From Citrobacter amalonaticus (GTDB lineage: Bacteria; Pseudomonadota; Gammaproteobacteria; Enterobacterales; Enterobacteriaceae): DNA of 64,000 bases. The translations under genes were made by a program, and so were the position numbers. Positions 50,715 through 60,919 of the stretch are shown one piece after another. How positions within the stretch are numbered: position 1 is the stretch's first letter; every line of letters begins with the position of its first letter. The stretch is from contig JARDVN010000001.1 in the NCBI GenBank assembly GCA_028994555.1, forward strand, positions 3,100,001-3,164,000, in the 5' to 3' direction. Below the pieces are notes generated by a model. The model worked only from the letters and a program-made list of their open reading frames with translations. It was not told where the DNA came from and made no database searches.

Positions 50715-52657
50715 ATGCGGTTGTTTATTGCCGAAAAGCCAAGTCTGGCTCGCGCCATTGCCGATGTGTTACCTAAACCGCACCGCAAAGGTGATGGCTT
50801 TATTGAATGCGGTAACGGTCAGGTGGTGACCTGGTGTATTGGTCACCTGCTGGAACAGGCGCAGCCTGATGTCTATGACAGTCGCTATTCGCGCTGGAAC
50901 CTGGCCGATCTGCCGATCGTGCCTGAGAAGTGGCAATTGCAACCGCGTCCTTCCGTGACTAAACAGCTCAACGTGATCAAGCGCTTTTTGCATGAGGCCA
51001 GTGAGGTTATCCATGCAGGCGACCCCGATCGCGAAGGGCAGTTGCTGGTGGATGAGGTGCTGGATTACCTGCAATTGGCGCCGGAAAAGCGTCAGCAGGT
51101 GCAGCGCTGTTTAATTAACGATCTCAACCCGCAGGCCGTTGAGCGCGCGATTGAACGTCTGCGCTCAAACAGTGAATTTGTGCCGCTGTGCGTGTCGGCG
51201 CTGGCCCGCGCCCGTGCGGACTGGCTTTACGGTATCAACATGACCCGCGCTTACACCATCCTCGGGCGCAACGCCGGTTACCAGGGTGTGCTCTCTGTCG
51301 GCCGTGTACAGACGCCGGTGCTTGGGCTGGTGGTGCGGCGTGACGAAGAGATCGAAAACTTCGTCGCCAAAGATTTCTTTGAAGTGAAAGCGCATATCGT
51401 GACCCCTGCGGATGAACGCTTTACCGCTATCTGGCAGCCGAGCGAAGCGTGTGAGCCGTATCAGGATGAAGAGGGGCGGTTGCTGCATCGTCCGCTGGCG
51501 GAGCATGTTGTCAACCGCATCAACGGGCAGCCAGCCATTGTCACCAGCTATAACGATAAGCGGGAATCAGAATCCGCGCCGCTGCCGTTTTCTCTGTCAG
51601 CCTTGCAGATAGAAGCGGCAAAACGCTTTGGCCTGAGCGCACAGAATGTGCTCGATATCTGCCAGAAACTGTATGAAACCCATAAACTGATTACCTATCC
51701 GCGTTCTGACTGCCGCTATTTGCCGGAAGAGCACTTTGCCGGTCGTCACGCGGTAATGAACGCCATCGGCGTGCATGCGCCGGATCTGCTGCCGCAGCCT
51801 GCCGTTAATCCTGATACCCGAAATCGATGCTGGGATGACAAAAAAGGTCGATGCGCACCACGCCATCATTCCTACCGCACGCAGTAACGCCATCAATCTG
51901 ACGGAAAACGAAGCAAAAGTGTACAACCTGGTCGCCCGTCAGTATCTGATGCAGTTCTGCCCGGATGCGGTATTCCGTAAATGTGTGATTGAACTGGATA
52001 TCGCAAAGGGTAAATTCGTCGCCAAAGCACGGTTCCTTGCAGAAGCGGGCTGGCGAACGCTGCTCGGCAGTAAAGAGCGTGATGAAGAGAACGACGGCAC
52101 GCCGCTGCCGGTAGTCGCGAAAGATGATGAACTGCTGTGTGAAAAGGGCGAAGTGGTTGAGCGTCAGACCCAGCCGCCGCGCCATTTTACCGACGCCACG
52201 CTGTTGTCAGCGATGACCGGTATTGCACGCTTTGTGCAGGATAAAGATCTGAAAAAGATCCTGCGCGCAACGGACGGGTTGGGTACTGAAGCTACCCGTG
52301 CCGGGATCATCGAACTGCTGTTTAAGCGCGGTTTTCTGGTCAAAAAAAGGGCGCTATATCCACTCCACCGATGCCGGAAAAGCGTTGTTCCATTCGTTGC
52401 CGGAGATGGCAACCCGTCCGGATATGACCGCCCACTGGGAGTCGATACTGACGCAAATCAGCGAAAAGCAGTGCCGCTATCAGGATTTTATGCAGCCGCT
52501 GGTGGGAACGCTGTATCAGCTTATTGATCAGGCGCGGAGCACGCCGGTGCGTCGGTTCCGTGGCATTGTGGCGCCAGGCGACGGCGAGAAGAAAAAGAGC
52601 GCGCCCCGCAAACGCGCGGCGAAAAAAAGCCCGCCATCAGCAGAGGCGGGCCTGTAA
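50715..52657 (+). CDS. topB: DNA topoisomerase III (two apparent frameshifts)
   Basis: Type IA topoisomerase that resolves replication and recombination intermediates, about 646 aa. The Toprim domain begins [36 protein letters not shown] holds the acidic metal triad; the active-site Tyr is in [12 protein letters not shown]. Frames break at A6 (51840-51845), where five restore [19 protein letters not shown], and at A7 (52342-52348), where six restore [18 protein letters not shown]. The basic C-terminal tail ([14 protein letters not shown]) is family-typical. Cotranscribed with selD. Confidence 0.93.
52622..52651 (-). terminator. gdhA terminator (inside the topB 3' end)
   Basis: The stem GCCCGCC / GGCGGGC with a 9-nt loop reads on the minus strand into a run of seven T. 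It lies 26 bp beyond the gdhA stop and overlaps the last codons of topB. Confidence 0.85.
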
Positions 52658-52676
52658 ACCGGCATCGGGCGGTGAA

Positions 52677-54020
52677 TTAAATCACGCCCTGGCCAAACAT
52701 CGCATCGGCAATCTTCACGAAGGCAGAGATGTTCGCCCCACGGACATAGTTAGTCTGCTTGCTTTCGCCGCCGTACTCGACGCAGGCATGGTGAATATCC
52801 AGCATGATGTGGTGCAGACGGGCATCCACTTTTTCCGCCTTCCAGCTCAGACGCGCCGCGTTCTGCGCCATTTCCAGACCGGAGGTGGCGACGCCACCGG
52901 CGTTCGCCGCTTTACCTGGCGCAAACAGCACGCCGGCTTCGAGGAACAGATCGGTCGCTTCGATGGTGGTTGGCATGTTTGCCCCTTCCGCCACGGCCTT
53001 CACGCCATTAGCAATCAGCACGCGAGCCGCTTCGACGTCGAGCTCGTTCTGCGTGGCACACGGCAGAGCGATATCGACCGGCACTGACCACGGCTGTTTG
53101 CCTTCCAGATAGGTTAGGCCAAATTCCCGGGCGTAGTCCGCCACGCGACCGTCGCGGCTGGCTTTGATTTCGCACAGACGCGCCAGTTTTTCTTTCGTAA
53201 AGCCGCTTTCATCCACGACGGTGCCGCTGGAGTCGGAGGCCGTCACCACGCGAGCGCCAAATTCCATCGCTTTTTCGATGGCAAACTGCGCCACGTTGCC
53301 GGAACCGGAAACCGCTACGCGCATCCCTTCAAAGCCCAGACCATGACGCTTGAGCATCGCTTCGGTGAAATAGACCAGACCGTAACCGGTAGCTTCCGGA
53401 CGGATCAGACTGCCGCCGAAGGAGAGGCCTTTACCGGTGAACACGCAACTGCTGTTGTTGGAAAGCTTACGCATCATCCCGGCCATAAAGCCCACTTCAC
53501 GGCCACCCACGCCGATATCACCGGCAGGAACATCCGTATCCGGGCCCAGATGGCGATACAGTTCCGTCATCAGCGCCTGACAGAAACGCATCACTTCGCC
53601 TTCACTTTTGCCTTTCGGATCAAAATCGCTACCACCTTTACCACCGCCCATCGGCAGGGTGGTCAGTGCGTTTTTAAAGGTTTGCTCAAAGCCGAGGAAC
53701 TTCAGGATCGACAGGTTAACGGAAGGGTGGAAGCGCATCCCGCCTTTGTACGGGCCAATCGCCGAGTTGAACTGTACGCGCCAGGCACGGTTAACCTGGA
53801 CCTGATTACGATCGTCCAGCCACACGACGCGGAACTGAATCACACGCTCTGGCTCAACCAACCGTTCCAGCAACGACATTTCACGATAGCGCGGGTTTTG
53901 CTCAATGAACGGCCACAGGGTGGTCATAACTTCACGGACGGCTTGCGCGAACTCGGTTTGATTCGGGTCGCGCTTTTGTACATGGTTGAGGAATGATTCC
54001 AGAGAGCATGTCTGATCCAT
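52677..54020 (-). CDS. gdhA: NADP-specific glutamate dehydrogenase
   Basis: Converts 2-oxoglutarate and ammonia to glutamate with NADPH, 447 aa. The catalytic Lys is in LPMGGGKGGSDFDPKG (about 128) and PAGDIGVGGREVGFM continues the substrate domain; the Rossmann domain has VAVSGSGNVAQFAIEKAMEF. Length as in E. coli. Convergent with topB. Intact frame. Confidence 0.97.
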   Translation of the reverse strand: MDQTCSLESFLNHVQKRDPNQTEFAQAVREVMTTLWPFIEQNPRYREMSLLERLVEPERVIQFRVVWLDDRNQVQVNRAWRVQFNSAIGPYKGGMRFHPSVNLSILKFLGFEQTFKNALTTLPMGGGKGGSDFDPKGKSEGEVMRFCQALMTELYRHLGPDTDVPAGDIGVGGREVGFMAGMMRKLSNNSSCVFTGKGLSFGGSLIRPEATGYGLVYFTEAMLKRHGLGFEGMRVAVSGSGNVAQFAIEKAMEFGARVVTASDSSGTVVDESGFTKEKLARLCEIKASRDGRVADYAREFGLTYLEGKQPWSVPVDIALPCATQNELDVEAARVLIANGVKAVAEGANMPTTIEATDLFLEAGVLFAPGKAANAGGVATSGLEMAQNAARLSWKAEKVDARLHHIMLDIHHACVEYGGESKQTNYVRGANISAFVKIADAMFGQGVI

Positions 54021-54257
54021 AGATATAAAAGCCTCTTATATTTAAATGTGGTTGTAATTGTGTTTTTTGTGGATATGTGTTTGCAGTTTTTGACTATACC
54101 ATCAGGAATGTGACGGATAGCAAGAAAAAAATGCCGGTGCCAGACAAATTAATAACCAGACGGCTCTCATAACAAAAAGCGATGGCAGAAGAGAGTAAAG
54201 TTTCCCGCACGGGTTACCGTTATACTAAGAACAGACCCGGAAAAGTAAGGAAACCCT

Positions 54258-54533
54258 ATGCGTTATATCGCGATGGCGGCAGCGCTGATGACATTCTCAT
54301 TATCCACCCAGGCAAATCAAAACATTCGCCCGGACGTTCAGGTGAACGTGCCGCCTGAGGTGTTCAGCTCAGGCGGACAGCGGGCGCAACCCTGTAATCA
54401 GTGCTGCATTTATCAGGATCAGAATTATTCAGAAGGGGCGGTGATTAAAGCCGATGGTGTGCTGTTGCAGTGTCAGCGTGACGAGAAAACCATTAGCACG
54501 AATCCGCTGGTCTGGCGTCGCGTAAAAGCATAA
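54258..54533 (+). CDS. ynjH: DUF1496 family protein YnjH
   Basis: 91 aa secreted or periplasmic protein of unknown function. Signal peptide MRYIAMAAALMTFSLSTQA, then RPDVQVNVPPEVFSSGGQRA, QPCNQCCIYQDQNYSEGAV and NPLVWRRVKA, all as in E. coli YnjH; the CxxCC cluster suggests a disulfide or metal site. Its 3' end overlaps nudG by 41 bp (convergent). Confidence 0.92.
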   Translation: MRYIAMAAALMTFSLSTQANQNIRPDVQVNVPPEVFSSGGQRAQPCNQCCIYQDQNYSEGAVIKADGVLLQCQRDEKTISTNPLVWRRVKA

Positions 54534-54906
54534 AGGCGTTAAGTAAAGGGATATCGGCAGGGGCGAGCGGGTAATCCAGCGCGGCGTGCGGCTCGCACCA
54601 CACCAGTTGCTGATGCTCATGCGCCATCATTTCTCCGCTGAACGCGGGCACGTGCCAGGCATACAGACGAATCATCCGCCCGGAGACTTCACGCTGATGG
54701 CTGGCAATATAGCGTCCCACCGTGGCCTCAATGCCTAACTCTTCGCGCAGTTCGCGGACCAGCGCCTGCGGCTGCGTTTCTCCCGCTTCCACCTTGCCGC
54801 CGGCAAACTCCCATAATCCAGCCTGATCCGCCTGCGGCGGGCGCTGGGCGAGCAAAATTTTGCCATCACGTTCAATAATCGCGGCAACAACGTCGAGGGT
54901 TTTCAT
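54493..54906 (-). CDS. nudG: CTP/5-hydroxy-CTP pyrophosphohydrolase NudG
   Basis: 137 aa Nudix enzyme that hydrolyses oxidised pyrimidine and related nucleotides (5-OH-dCTP, 2-OH-dATP). The Nudix box begins GGKVEAGETQPQALVRELRE and continues ELGIE. Start at MKTLDVVAAIIERDGK. Compared with E. coli, the 3' end is extended by a few residues and overlaps ynjH. Intact frame. Confidence 0.93.
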   Translation of the reverse strand: MKTLDVVAAIIERDGKILLAQRPPQADQAGLWEFAGGKVEAGETQPQALVRELREELGIEATVGRYIASHQREVSGRMIRLYAWHVPAFSGEMMAHEHQQLVWCEPHAALDYPLAPADIPLLNAFMLLRDARPADSC

Positions 54907-54984
54907 CATATTCGTCAATGTTCAACAGCAGAAAGTGACATACTATCGTCATCTTTGATTGACCTGAAGTCCCAGGAGTCTTCC

Positions 54985-55554
54985 TTGAACGATCCGCAAT
55001 CATGGGTCACGCCGTTGACCCGTCTTCCTGCCACCCTTAAGCCTCTCGTGATGACACAAAAAAAACACTACGGCGAGGTATTGCATCCGACGCGCTGGTG
55101 GGGACGTGTGCCGTTTTTGTTCTGGCTGGTCGCGCTGTTTGTCGGTTTTCTTGAGCGTAAACGTGCCCGTCTCACGCCGGTGATGCGGGCGCTGTTAATG
55201 ACCCGCGTGTCGCAGGTCTGCTGCTGCGCATTTTGCGTGGATGCCAACAGTCTGCGGCTGGCAGAACGCTGTGGCGCGATGGAGAAAGTGCTGGCCGTGA
55301 CGGACTGGCAGACATCGCCGCTTTTTACCCCAGAAGAGCGCGTTGCGCTGGCCTATGCTGACGCGGTGACCGCCACGCCTCCTCAGGTTGATGAGGCCCT
55401 GAAAGTGCAGATGAAGCAACACTTCAGCGATGATGTCATTAGCGAGATGACCGCGCTGTTGGCCTTCCAGAACCTCTCGGCGCGTTTCAATGCTGCGCTG
55501 GACATTCCTTCGCAAGGGCTGTGCGACAGCCTGAAAGGAGCGCCGCGTGCTTGA
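54985..55554 (+). CDS. ynjA: AhpD-like protein YnjA
   Basis: 189 aa carboxymuconolactone decarboxylase/AhpD-fold protein. CAFCVDANSLRLAERCG carries the CxxC of the family (CAFC), and ALLAFQNLSARFNAALDIPS is the C-terminal helix pair, as in E. coli YnjA. TTG 54985 is chosen as start since AGGAG lies 6 bp upstream; the frame is open to ATG 54955. Thiol-dependent peroxidase or related redox role, inferred. In E. coli ynjA precedes ynjB; here it is adjacent to ynjF, which it overlaps by 8 bp. Confidence 0.85.
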   Translation: MNDPQSWVTPLTRLPATLKPLVMTQKKHYGEVLHPTRWWGRVPFLFWLVALFVGFLERKRARLTPVMRALLMTRVSQVCCCAFCVDANSLRLAERCGAMEKVLAVTDWQTSPLFTPEERVALAYADAVTATPPQVDEALKVQMKQHFSDDVISEMTALLAFQNLSARFNAALDIPSQGLCDSLKGAPRA

Positions 55555-56159
55555 CAGACATCTCCATCCGCGGCTTAAACCGCTGCTGCACCGCTGTGCG
55601 GGCGTGCTTGACAGACCGGGGATTTCCCCGGACGGCCTGACGCTGGTTGGCTTTGCCTTTGGCGTCCTGACGCTGCCGTTTCTGGCGCTGGGCTGGTATC
55701 TGGCGGCACTGGTGGCGATTGTTCTGAATCGACTGCTGGACGGGCTTGACGGCGCGCTGGCACGGCGTCGTGGGCTTACCGATGCGGGCGGTTTTCTTGA
55801 TATCTCGCTTGATTTTCTGTTTTACGCGCTGGTGCCGTTCGGCTTCATTCTGGCCGACCCGCAGCAGAATGCGCTGGCAGGGAGCTGGCTGTTGTTTGCG
55901 TTTATCGGCACCGGCAGCAGTTTTCTCGCCTTTGCCGCGCTGGCCGCGAAGCACAACATTGACAACCCTGGGTACGCGCATAAATCGTTTTATTATCTGG
56001 GGGGGATTGACCGAGGGAACGGAAACGATCCTGGTGTTTGTATTGGCGTGTCTTTTCCCGGAGAAGTTTGCCGTGCTGGCATGGGTCTTCGGGGCGCTGT
56101 GCTGGATGACGACGTTGACCCGCATCTGGAGTGGCTATCTGACGCTGAAGGGGTTATAG
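55547..56159 (+). CDS. ynjF: CDP-alcohol phosphatidyltransferase-like YnjF (apparent frameshift)
   Basis: 203 aa integral membrane protein. The CDP-alcohol phosphotransferase motif D-G-x-x-x-A-R-x8-G-x3-D-x3-D is visible in LLDGLDGALARRRGLTDAGG and FLDISLD. Several TM segments. The frame breaks at G7 (55999-56005); six give YYLGGLTEGTETILVFVLAC. Start is GTG overlapping ynjA. Substrate unknown. The final codons read WSGYLTLKGL. Confidence 0.88.
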
Positions 56160-56169
56160 GGGAAAAAGG

Positions 56170-56212
56170 CGGGGTGAACGCCGGATGACGCGCAAGCGCT
56201 GCCATCCGGCAA
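56170..56212. repeat. REP unit between ynjF and ynjE
   Basis: GCCGGATGACGCGCAAGCGC..CCATCCGGC is a single REP palindrome between convergent genes, likely acting as a transcript end. Confidence 0.8.
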
Positions 56213-56216
56213 TTCA

Positions 56217-57524
56217 TTACAGAGTGCTGTCCGGGCCGCGTTCGCCGCTTGCGACCGGGTTTTTCGGATCGCTGCTCCACTCATACCAGCCGCCATCATA
56301 AACGGAGACGTTTTTCCAGCCCATCGCGCGGGCATACATAAATGTCTCTGAGGCGCGCCAGCCGGTGCCACAGTAAAAGGCAACCTGCTGATCCGGCAGA
56401 ATGTGCCACTGCTTCCACATATTGGCGATATCCTGCGCGCTGCGCATGGTGCCGTCCGGATTATGGAAATCTTCCATATGCGTCGAGTCGCTACCGGCAT
56501 GTCCCCAGCGCGCCCCGGCAATCTCACCTTTTGGTTTGATATAACTGTAGCCACTGGTGGTGCCGATAAATTCCGGCCAGGAGCGAATACTGACCAGCGA
56601 CGCGTCCTGACGATGCAACAGCCCGCGAGCCTGCTTCATATCCAGCATCAGCTGTGGTTGCGCCGGAAGGGGCACGCCAAAATCGGGCTCCGGTTTAACT
56701 TTCGCAGGGGTGCCGCGCTCGACCGGTAATCCGGCGTCGGACCAGGTCTGCCAGCCGCCATCGAGCAAACGGACGTCTTTCACACCGGCATACAGCATGA
56801 TTTGCGCCACCCGCGCGGCTGCGTATACATCGCGTCCGTACAGGATCACCGTCGTGTCATGACGAATACCGTGTTTCGCCAGCATCGCTTTCAGAGCGTC
56901 GTCAGGCACTTTGTTCCATAGCGGCTCGCTTTCCACCTCGTTGGTGTCGATGTAATCCGCACCCGGAATATGGCTCAGCAGATAAAACTTCGGCGCGCCC
57001 CAGGCCGCTTCGATAACCTTCCAGTCGCCGGCAGGTTTCGCGGTGACCTCTTTGCCCTGTTGCAGGTCATGCAACCACTGCGGATAAACTAACTGCTCGA
57101 AATGCGCCAGTCGTTGCAGACGCGCCGGATCCTGCAGCGCATCGCTCAGCGTGGCAATCTGTTGCAGTCCTGCCTTTTGCAGTCGGCTTTTCACCGCCTG
57201 GATGTCGCTTTCGTTACCGTACAGCGCGACAAGGGAGTCAGTCTTGAGTTGATGCTGTTGGATCCAGGCCGCAAGCTGTTCGTCGCTCATGTTATCGAGC
57301 CAGCGGGCAGAGAGGTTGAGGGCGGAAGGTTCGTGTCCGGACGGACCGTTTACTGACTGCGGCCAGCCATTGTAAAACGCGGAGGGACGGGTATCGATTG
57401 ATGTCCCCTGTTTTTGCGCCAGTTGTTGGAAGTTGAGCGCCTGTGCCATATCAGCAGCCCAGGTGGAAGCGCAAGCGAGCCCTAAAGCCAGAGCCAGCGC
57501 GGTCATTTGAGAAACACGTTTCAT
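56217..57524 (-). CDS. ynjE: Sulfurtransferase YnjE (three rhodanese domains)
   Basis: 435 aa periplasmic or exported protein with signal peptide KRVSQMTALALALGLACAST-W. It consists of three rhodanese-like modules; only the last holds an active-site cysteine (FYCGTGWRASETFMYA). E. coli YnjE is a molybdopterin-synthase-associated sulfurtransferase in some reports. Length equal to E. coli. Terminal gene of ynjBCDE. Intact frame. Confidence 0.94.
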   Translation of the reverse strand: MKRVSQMTALALALGLACASTWAADMAQALNFQQLAQKQGTSIDTRPSAFYNGWPQSVNGPSGHEPSALNLSARWLDNMSDEQLAAWIQQHQLKTDSLVALYGNESDIQAVKSRLQKAGLQQIATLSDALQDPARLQRLAHFEQLVYPQWLHDLQQGKEVTAKPAGDWKVIEAAWGAPKFYLLSHIPGADYIDTNEVESEPLWNKVPDDALKAMLAKHGIRHDTTVILYGRDVYAAARVAQIMLYAGVKDVRLLDGGWQTWSDAGLPVERGTPAKVKPEPDFGVPLPAQPQLMLDMKQARGLLHRQDASLVSIRSWPEFIGTTSGYSYIKPKGEIAGARWGHAGSDSTHMEDFHNPDGTMRSAQDIANMWKQWHILPDQQVAFYCGTGWRASETFMYARAMGWKNVSVYDGGWYEWSSDPKNPVASGERGPDSTL

Positions 57525-57611
57525 CGAATTGCCCGACGTTGAGATAAGGAGGCGCCATTTTGTGCTCGCTGTAGCGGAAAAACTTTGCGTTAACGCAGTA
57601 TGTGCGCAGTT

Positions 57612-58245
57612 TCATGAGGCGGGAGGGAGTTGCAAAACGAGGCCGCCTGGCGGGACATCCTGCGCGTCATGGGTTACCTGAACAACGGGAATGTCCAGCC
57701 GACGCACTTCGTCAAAGACCCACTGACGAAAGTCTGCCCGCCGGTCAGCATCAAGACGGCTGAACGGCTCATCCAGCAGCAACGTTTTAGGCTGCGCCAG
57801 CAGGGCGCGAAGCAACGCAACCCGTGCGCGCTGACCACCGGATAGTGTGGCGGGATCGCGAGAAGACAATCCCGCCATGCCCGCTCGTTCGAGCGCGTGT
57901 GAAACCGCATCCTGTCGCGCTTTGCCTTTCAGACTGGCAGGAAGCGCTAATAGCAGGTTTTGTCCCACCGTAAAGTGATCAAACAGCAAAGCATCCTGGA
58001 ATAAAATGCCGGTTTGCCGCCGTGCCGTAGGCAGCCGATCCAGGCGTTGTTCATCCCGCCACAGTTCACCGCTGGCGTGCAGGGGGGGATGGCAGTGCAC
58101 CCACCATCCAGGCCAGCAGTGAAGACTTACCGCAACCGGAAGGTCCCATTAAGGTGACAATGTCACCTTTTGCCACATCAAAGGTTAGCGGACCCAATAG
58201 CCGGGTTTGGTTAAGAAACAGAGAAAGATGGCGAACGGTGAGCAT
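57612..58245 (-). CDS. ynjD: ABC transporter ATPase YnjD (apparent frameshift)
   Basis: 210 aa ATPase. Walker A GPSGCGKSSL, signature LSGGQRARVALLRALL, Walker B LLLDEPFSRL. The frame breaks at a run of seven (plus-strand G7 58082-58088); six give GALPSPLHASGELWRDEQRL. Start at MLTVRHLSLF overlaps the ynjC stop by one base. Energises the YnjBCD importer; substrate unknown. Confidence 0.92.
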
Positions 58246-59781
58246 CAGCGCAGTCCTTGTCGGCGGTAGCCGATCCATAATGAAAGCCCTGCCATTAGCG
58301 TGAACACTAACAGCGGTAAGAGCAATTGCCAGAGCGCCTGCGCGGCCAGAATGCCGGTGCTGCCGCCGCTGCTAAGGGCCACTGCTTCTGTCGTCAGCGT
58401 CGGAAAACGGCCAGCACCCAGCCACAGCGTCGGCATGTATTGCGCGATACTGACGGAGAAGCCCACCGCCAGTGATACCAGCGCAGGACGCAAAACCTGC
58501 GGACATTTCACGAGACAAAAAATTTTTACCGGCGACCAGCCCAGCGTTTGCGCAATCACGAGCAGACGACAATCAATACGCTGCCAGGCTGGCTTGAGGA
58601 CAAACAACATCCACGGCACCACCCACAGCAGATGTCCCCAGATGAGCGTGGCAAACTGACCATCCTGTTTGAGTTGCAACGCCAGCGTATATTGCCCCAT
58701 CACCAGCGGCAGCGCCGGAAGAAGGATTGGCAGCCAGACCCAGCGATGCCCGCGCTGCGGTCCCCATTCCAGCCAGAGCAGTAAAATGACAAGCCCCAGC
58801 ACGCTGGCGGCCACGCCTGCCACGACGCTGTGGATTAACGCCTGAGAATTAAGTGCAGATTGCTGTGCGAGCAGGGCCAGTAATACCGTGCACAGCACGC
58901 CTGTTGCGGGGAGCGACAGTGACAGCGTTAGCCCCGATACGGGCGAAACCCGGCGTTGACGCACGCCGCTGACGTCGGGAATCGTGCGCCGCCAGCCACG
59001 CCAGAGCAAATAACCCGTAAGGGCGAAAAGAGCGAGCAGCGCCAGCAGAAGCAGGTTCGCCAGCGCGCCTTTGGTCTGTTGTTCACCGTTCCCCTGACTG
59101 AGCCATTGCCAGGCAAGGACCGCCAGCGTCGGCGGGTTACCGGGGCCGAGGATTATGGCAACATCCACCGCTGAAATCGTCCACGCCACCACGGCCAGCA
59201 TCACCGCACCCAGTCCCGGAGCGATGGCGGGCAATAACACCAGGCAGAGCGCCTGTCGGCGGTTATAGCCCAGCGAATCCAGTACCATGACCTGCTGTGT
59301 AAGCCGCTTCTCACTCAGCAGGATCGACAAAATCCACAGCACGAAGGCGCTCTCTTTTATCGCCATCGTCACGCCCAGCCCAATACCGTAGCGATCAAGC
59401 GCAGGCGAGAGAAACGGCAGCCCGCGCCAGAGCAGCCCGCCTTCGGCGAAAAGCAACAGCGCGGCGCTGGCAAACGCCACATGCGGAATGGCTAACAGCC
59501 ACGGCAGGCGAGTACTCAGTCGGCGCCAGCGCGCACCGGGCCAAATCGCTACGATAACCGTTAGTGCAATAAGCAACGCACCCGCGGCGGCAATGAGCAC
59601 CGACACCACGGTCGCCAGCAGCGCCTGCGGCAACTGGGGATCGGCAAAAAAGTGTCTGCCAGTTCGCCAGTGACAGCGCGGGCGCGATCAGCAACATACC
59701 GGCAGGCAGTATTGGCGCGTAAATCGCCGCCATGCCCAGCCAGGCGAGAAGCGTTAGCGCGAGCCGTAGCGGCGAAGCCAT
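58245..59781 (-). CDS. ynjC: ABC transporter permease YnjC (apparent frameshift)
   Basis: 511 aa fused two-half permease, about 12 TM helices, with two EAA-type loops. The start ASPLRLALTLLAWLGMAAIY and VVAWTISAVDVAIILGPGNPP are like E. coli. The frame breaks at A6 (plus strand 59646-59651); five give ANWQTLFADPQLPQALLATV. It overlaps ynjB by 28 bp and ynjD by one. Confidence 0.92.
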
Positions 59782-60917
59782 TCTTGCTCCAGCCTGTTTA
59801 CCCAGCCGGCATGAGGCTCAGGCAGCACGGCGGGCAGTCCGTCCGGAACGCGTGCCTCCAGTGCCGCTTGCTGAGCGGCAGGCAGTTTTTTTGCATCCAG
59901 AACTGACGGATCGCCCCAGACTGACGGATCGGCCTTACGCAACTGGGCTTCAGGCGAGAGCAGGAAGTTGGCGACCAGCCTGGCTCCGGCGCTGGCACGG
60001 GCGTTAGCCGGAATCGCGACAAAGTGCACGTTGCCAATCATTCCGTCGGTAAAACCAAAGCTATAGCTGCTTTCTGGCAGATCGCCGCTGGCGACTTTTT
60101 GCTGAGCGTGCGCGGGGTTGAAGGTCAACGACAGACGCAGCGTCCCGCTTTTCAGTAAGGCATCCATGCGTGCCGGAGACGGCGGGAAATCCTTGCCTTC
60201 CCGCCACAGACTCGGATGCAGCGCGTCAAGATAGCGCCACAGCGGCGCGGTCACATCGGCAAAGGTGGCGGCATCAGGCGCGACGGTGAGGGCATGCGGA
60301 TCGTCAGTCAGTAAGATCAGCAGTTGTTCGAGAAATGCCGTGCCGGTAAAGTCCGGCGGACGCGGGTAGGTCACGGTGCCCGGATGTGCCTGGGCAAATG
60401 TCAGCAGCGCCTGTGGACTCTGCGGCGGCTGTGGCGTCACGTTGCGATCCGCAATAAACGTCAGCTGCGCGCCGCCCCAGGGAGATTCAGCCCCGTCAGT
60501 GGGAATCGAGAAATCTTCACGCACCGGTTTTTGGGTATCAACATAGCGCCAGTTGGGCAGCGTTTCCGCCCACCGGGTCTGCAATAATCCCGCTTCTTTC
60601 AACGTGCGGAAGTTTTCGCCGTTGACCCACAGCAGGTCGACAGAACCGCCGGTTTTTCGCCCGGCGGCCGCTTCCGTCTGGATGCGCTTTACGGCATCAG
60701 CGGCATCGGCTAAGCGCACGATGTTAACATTGACCGCATAGTGGGTTTTCATTTCATTGCTGACCCAGTCAAGATACTGGTTAACGGCGGTATCACCACC
60801 CCAGGCGTTGAACCAGACGGTCTGGCCTTTGGCCTCATTTTTGATCTGTTGCCAGTTTTGTTCAGCGTGTCCTGGTGCGGTAAGCAACAGGCCCGCGAAT
60901 AGTAATCCCCAACGCAT
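59754..60917 (-). CDS. ynjB: ABC transporter substrate-binding protein YnjB
   Basis: 387 aa periplasmic binding protein. Signal peptide RWGLLFAGLLLTAPGHA, then VWFNAWGGDTAVNQYLDWVS, typical of iron/thiamine-type receptors of this family. First component of YnjBCD. Start at MRWGLLFA; an open 11-codon upstream extension lacks an SD. The substrate is unassigned. Confidence 0.93.
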   Translation of the reverse strand: MRWGLLFAGLLLTAPGHAEQNWQQIKNEAKGQTVWFNAWGGDTAVNQYLDWVSNEMKTHYAVNVNIVRLADAADAVKRIQTEAAAGRKTGGSVDLLWVNGENFRTLKEAGLLQTRWAETLPNWRYVDTQKPVREDFSIPTDGAESPWGGAQLTFIADRNVTPQPPQSPQALLTFAQAHPGTVTYPRPPDFTGTAFLEQLLILLTDDPHALTVAPDAATFADVTAPLWRYLDALHPSLWREGKDFPPSPARMDALLKSGTLRLSLTFNPAHAQQKVASGDLPESSYSFGFTDGMIGNVHFVAIPANARASAGARLVANFLLSPEAQLRKADPSVWGDPSVLDAKKLPAAQQAALEARVPDGLPAVLPEPHAGWVNRLEQEWLRRYGSR

Positions 60918-60919
60918 CG

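Noticed and set aside
49688..50788. Long minus-strand open frame (366 codons) opposite selD
   Set aside because: selD is unambiguous on the plus strand; the antisense frame has no family features.
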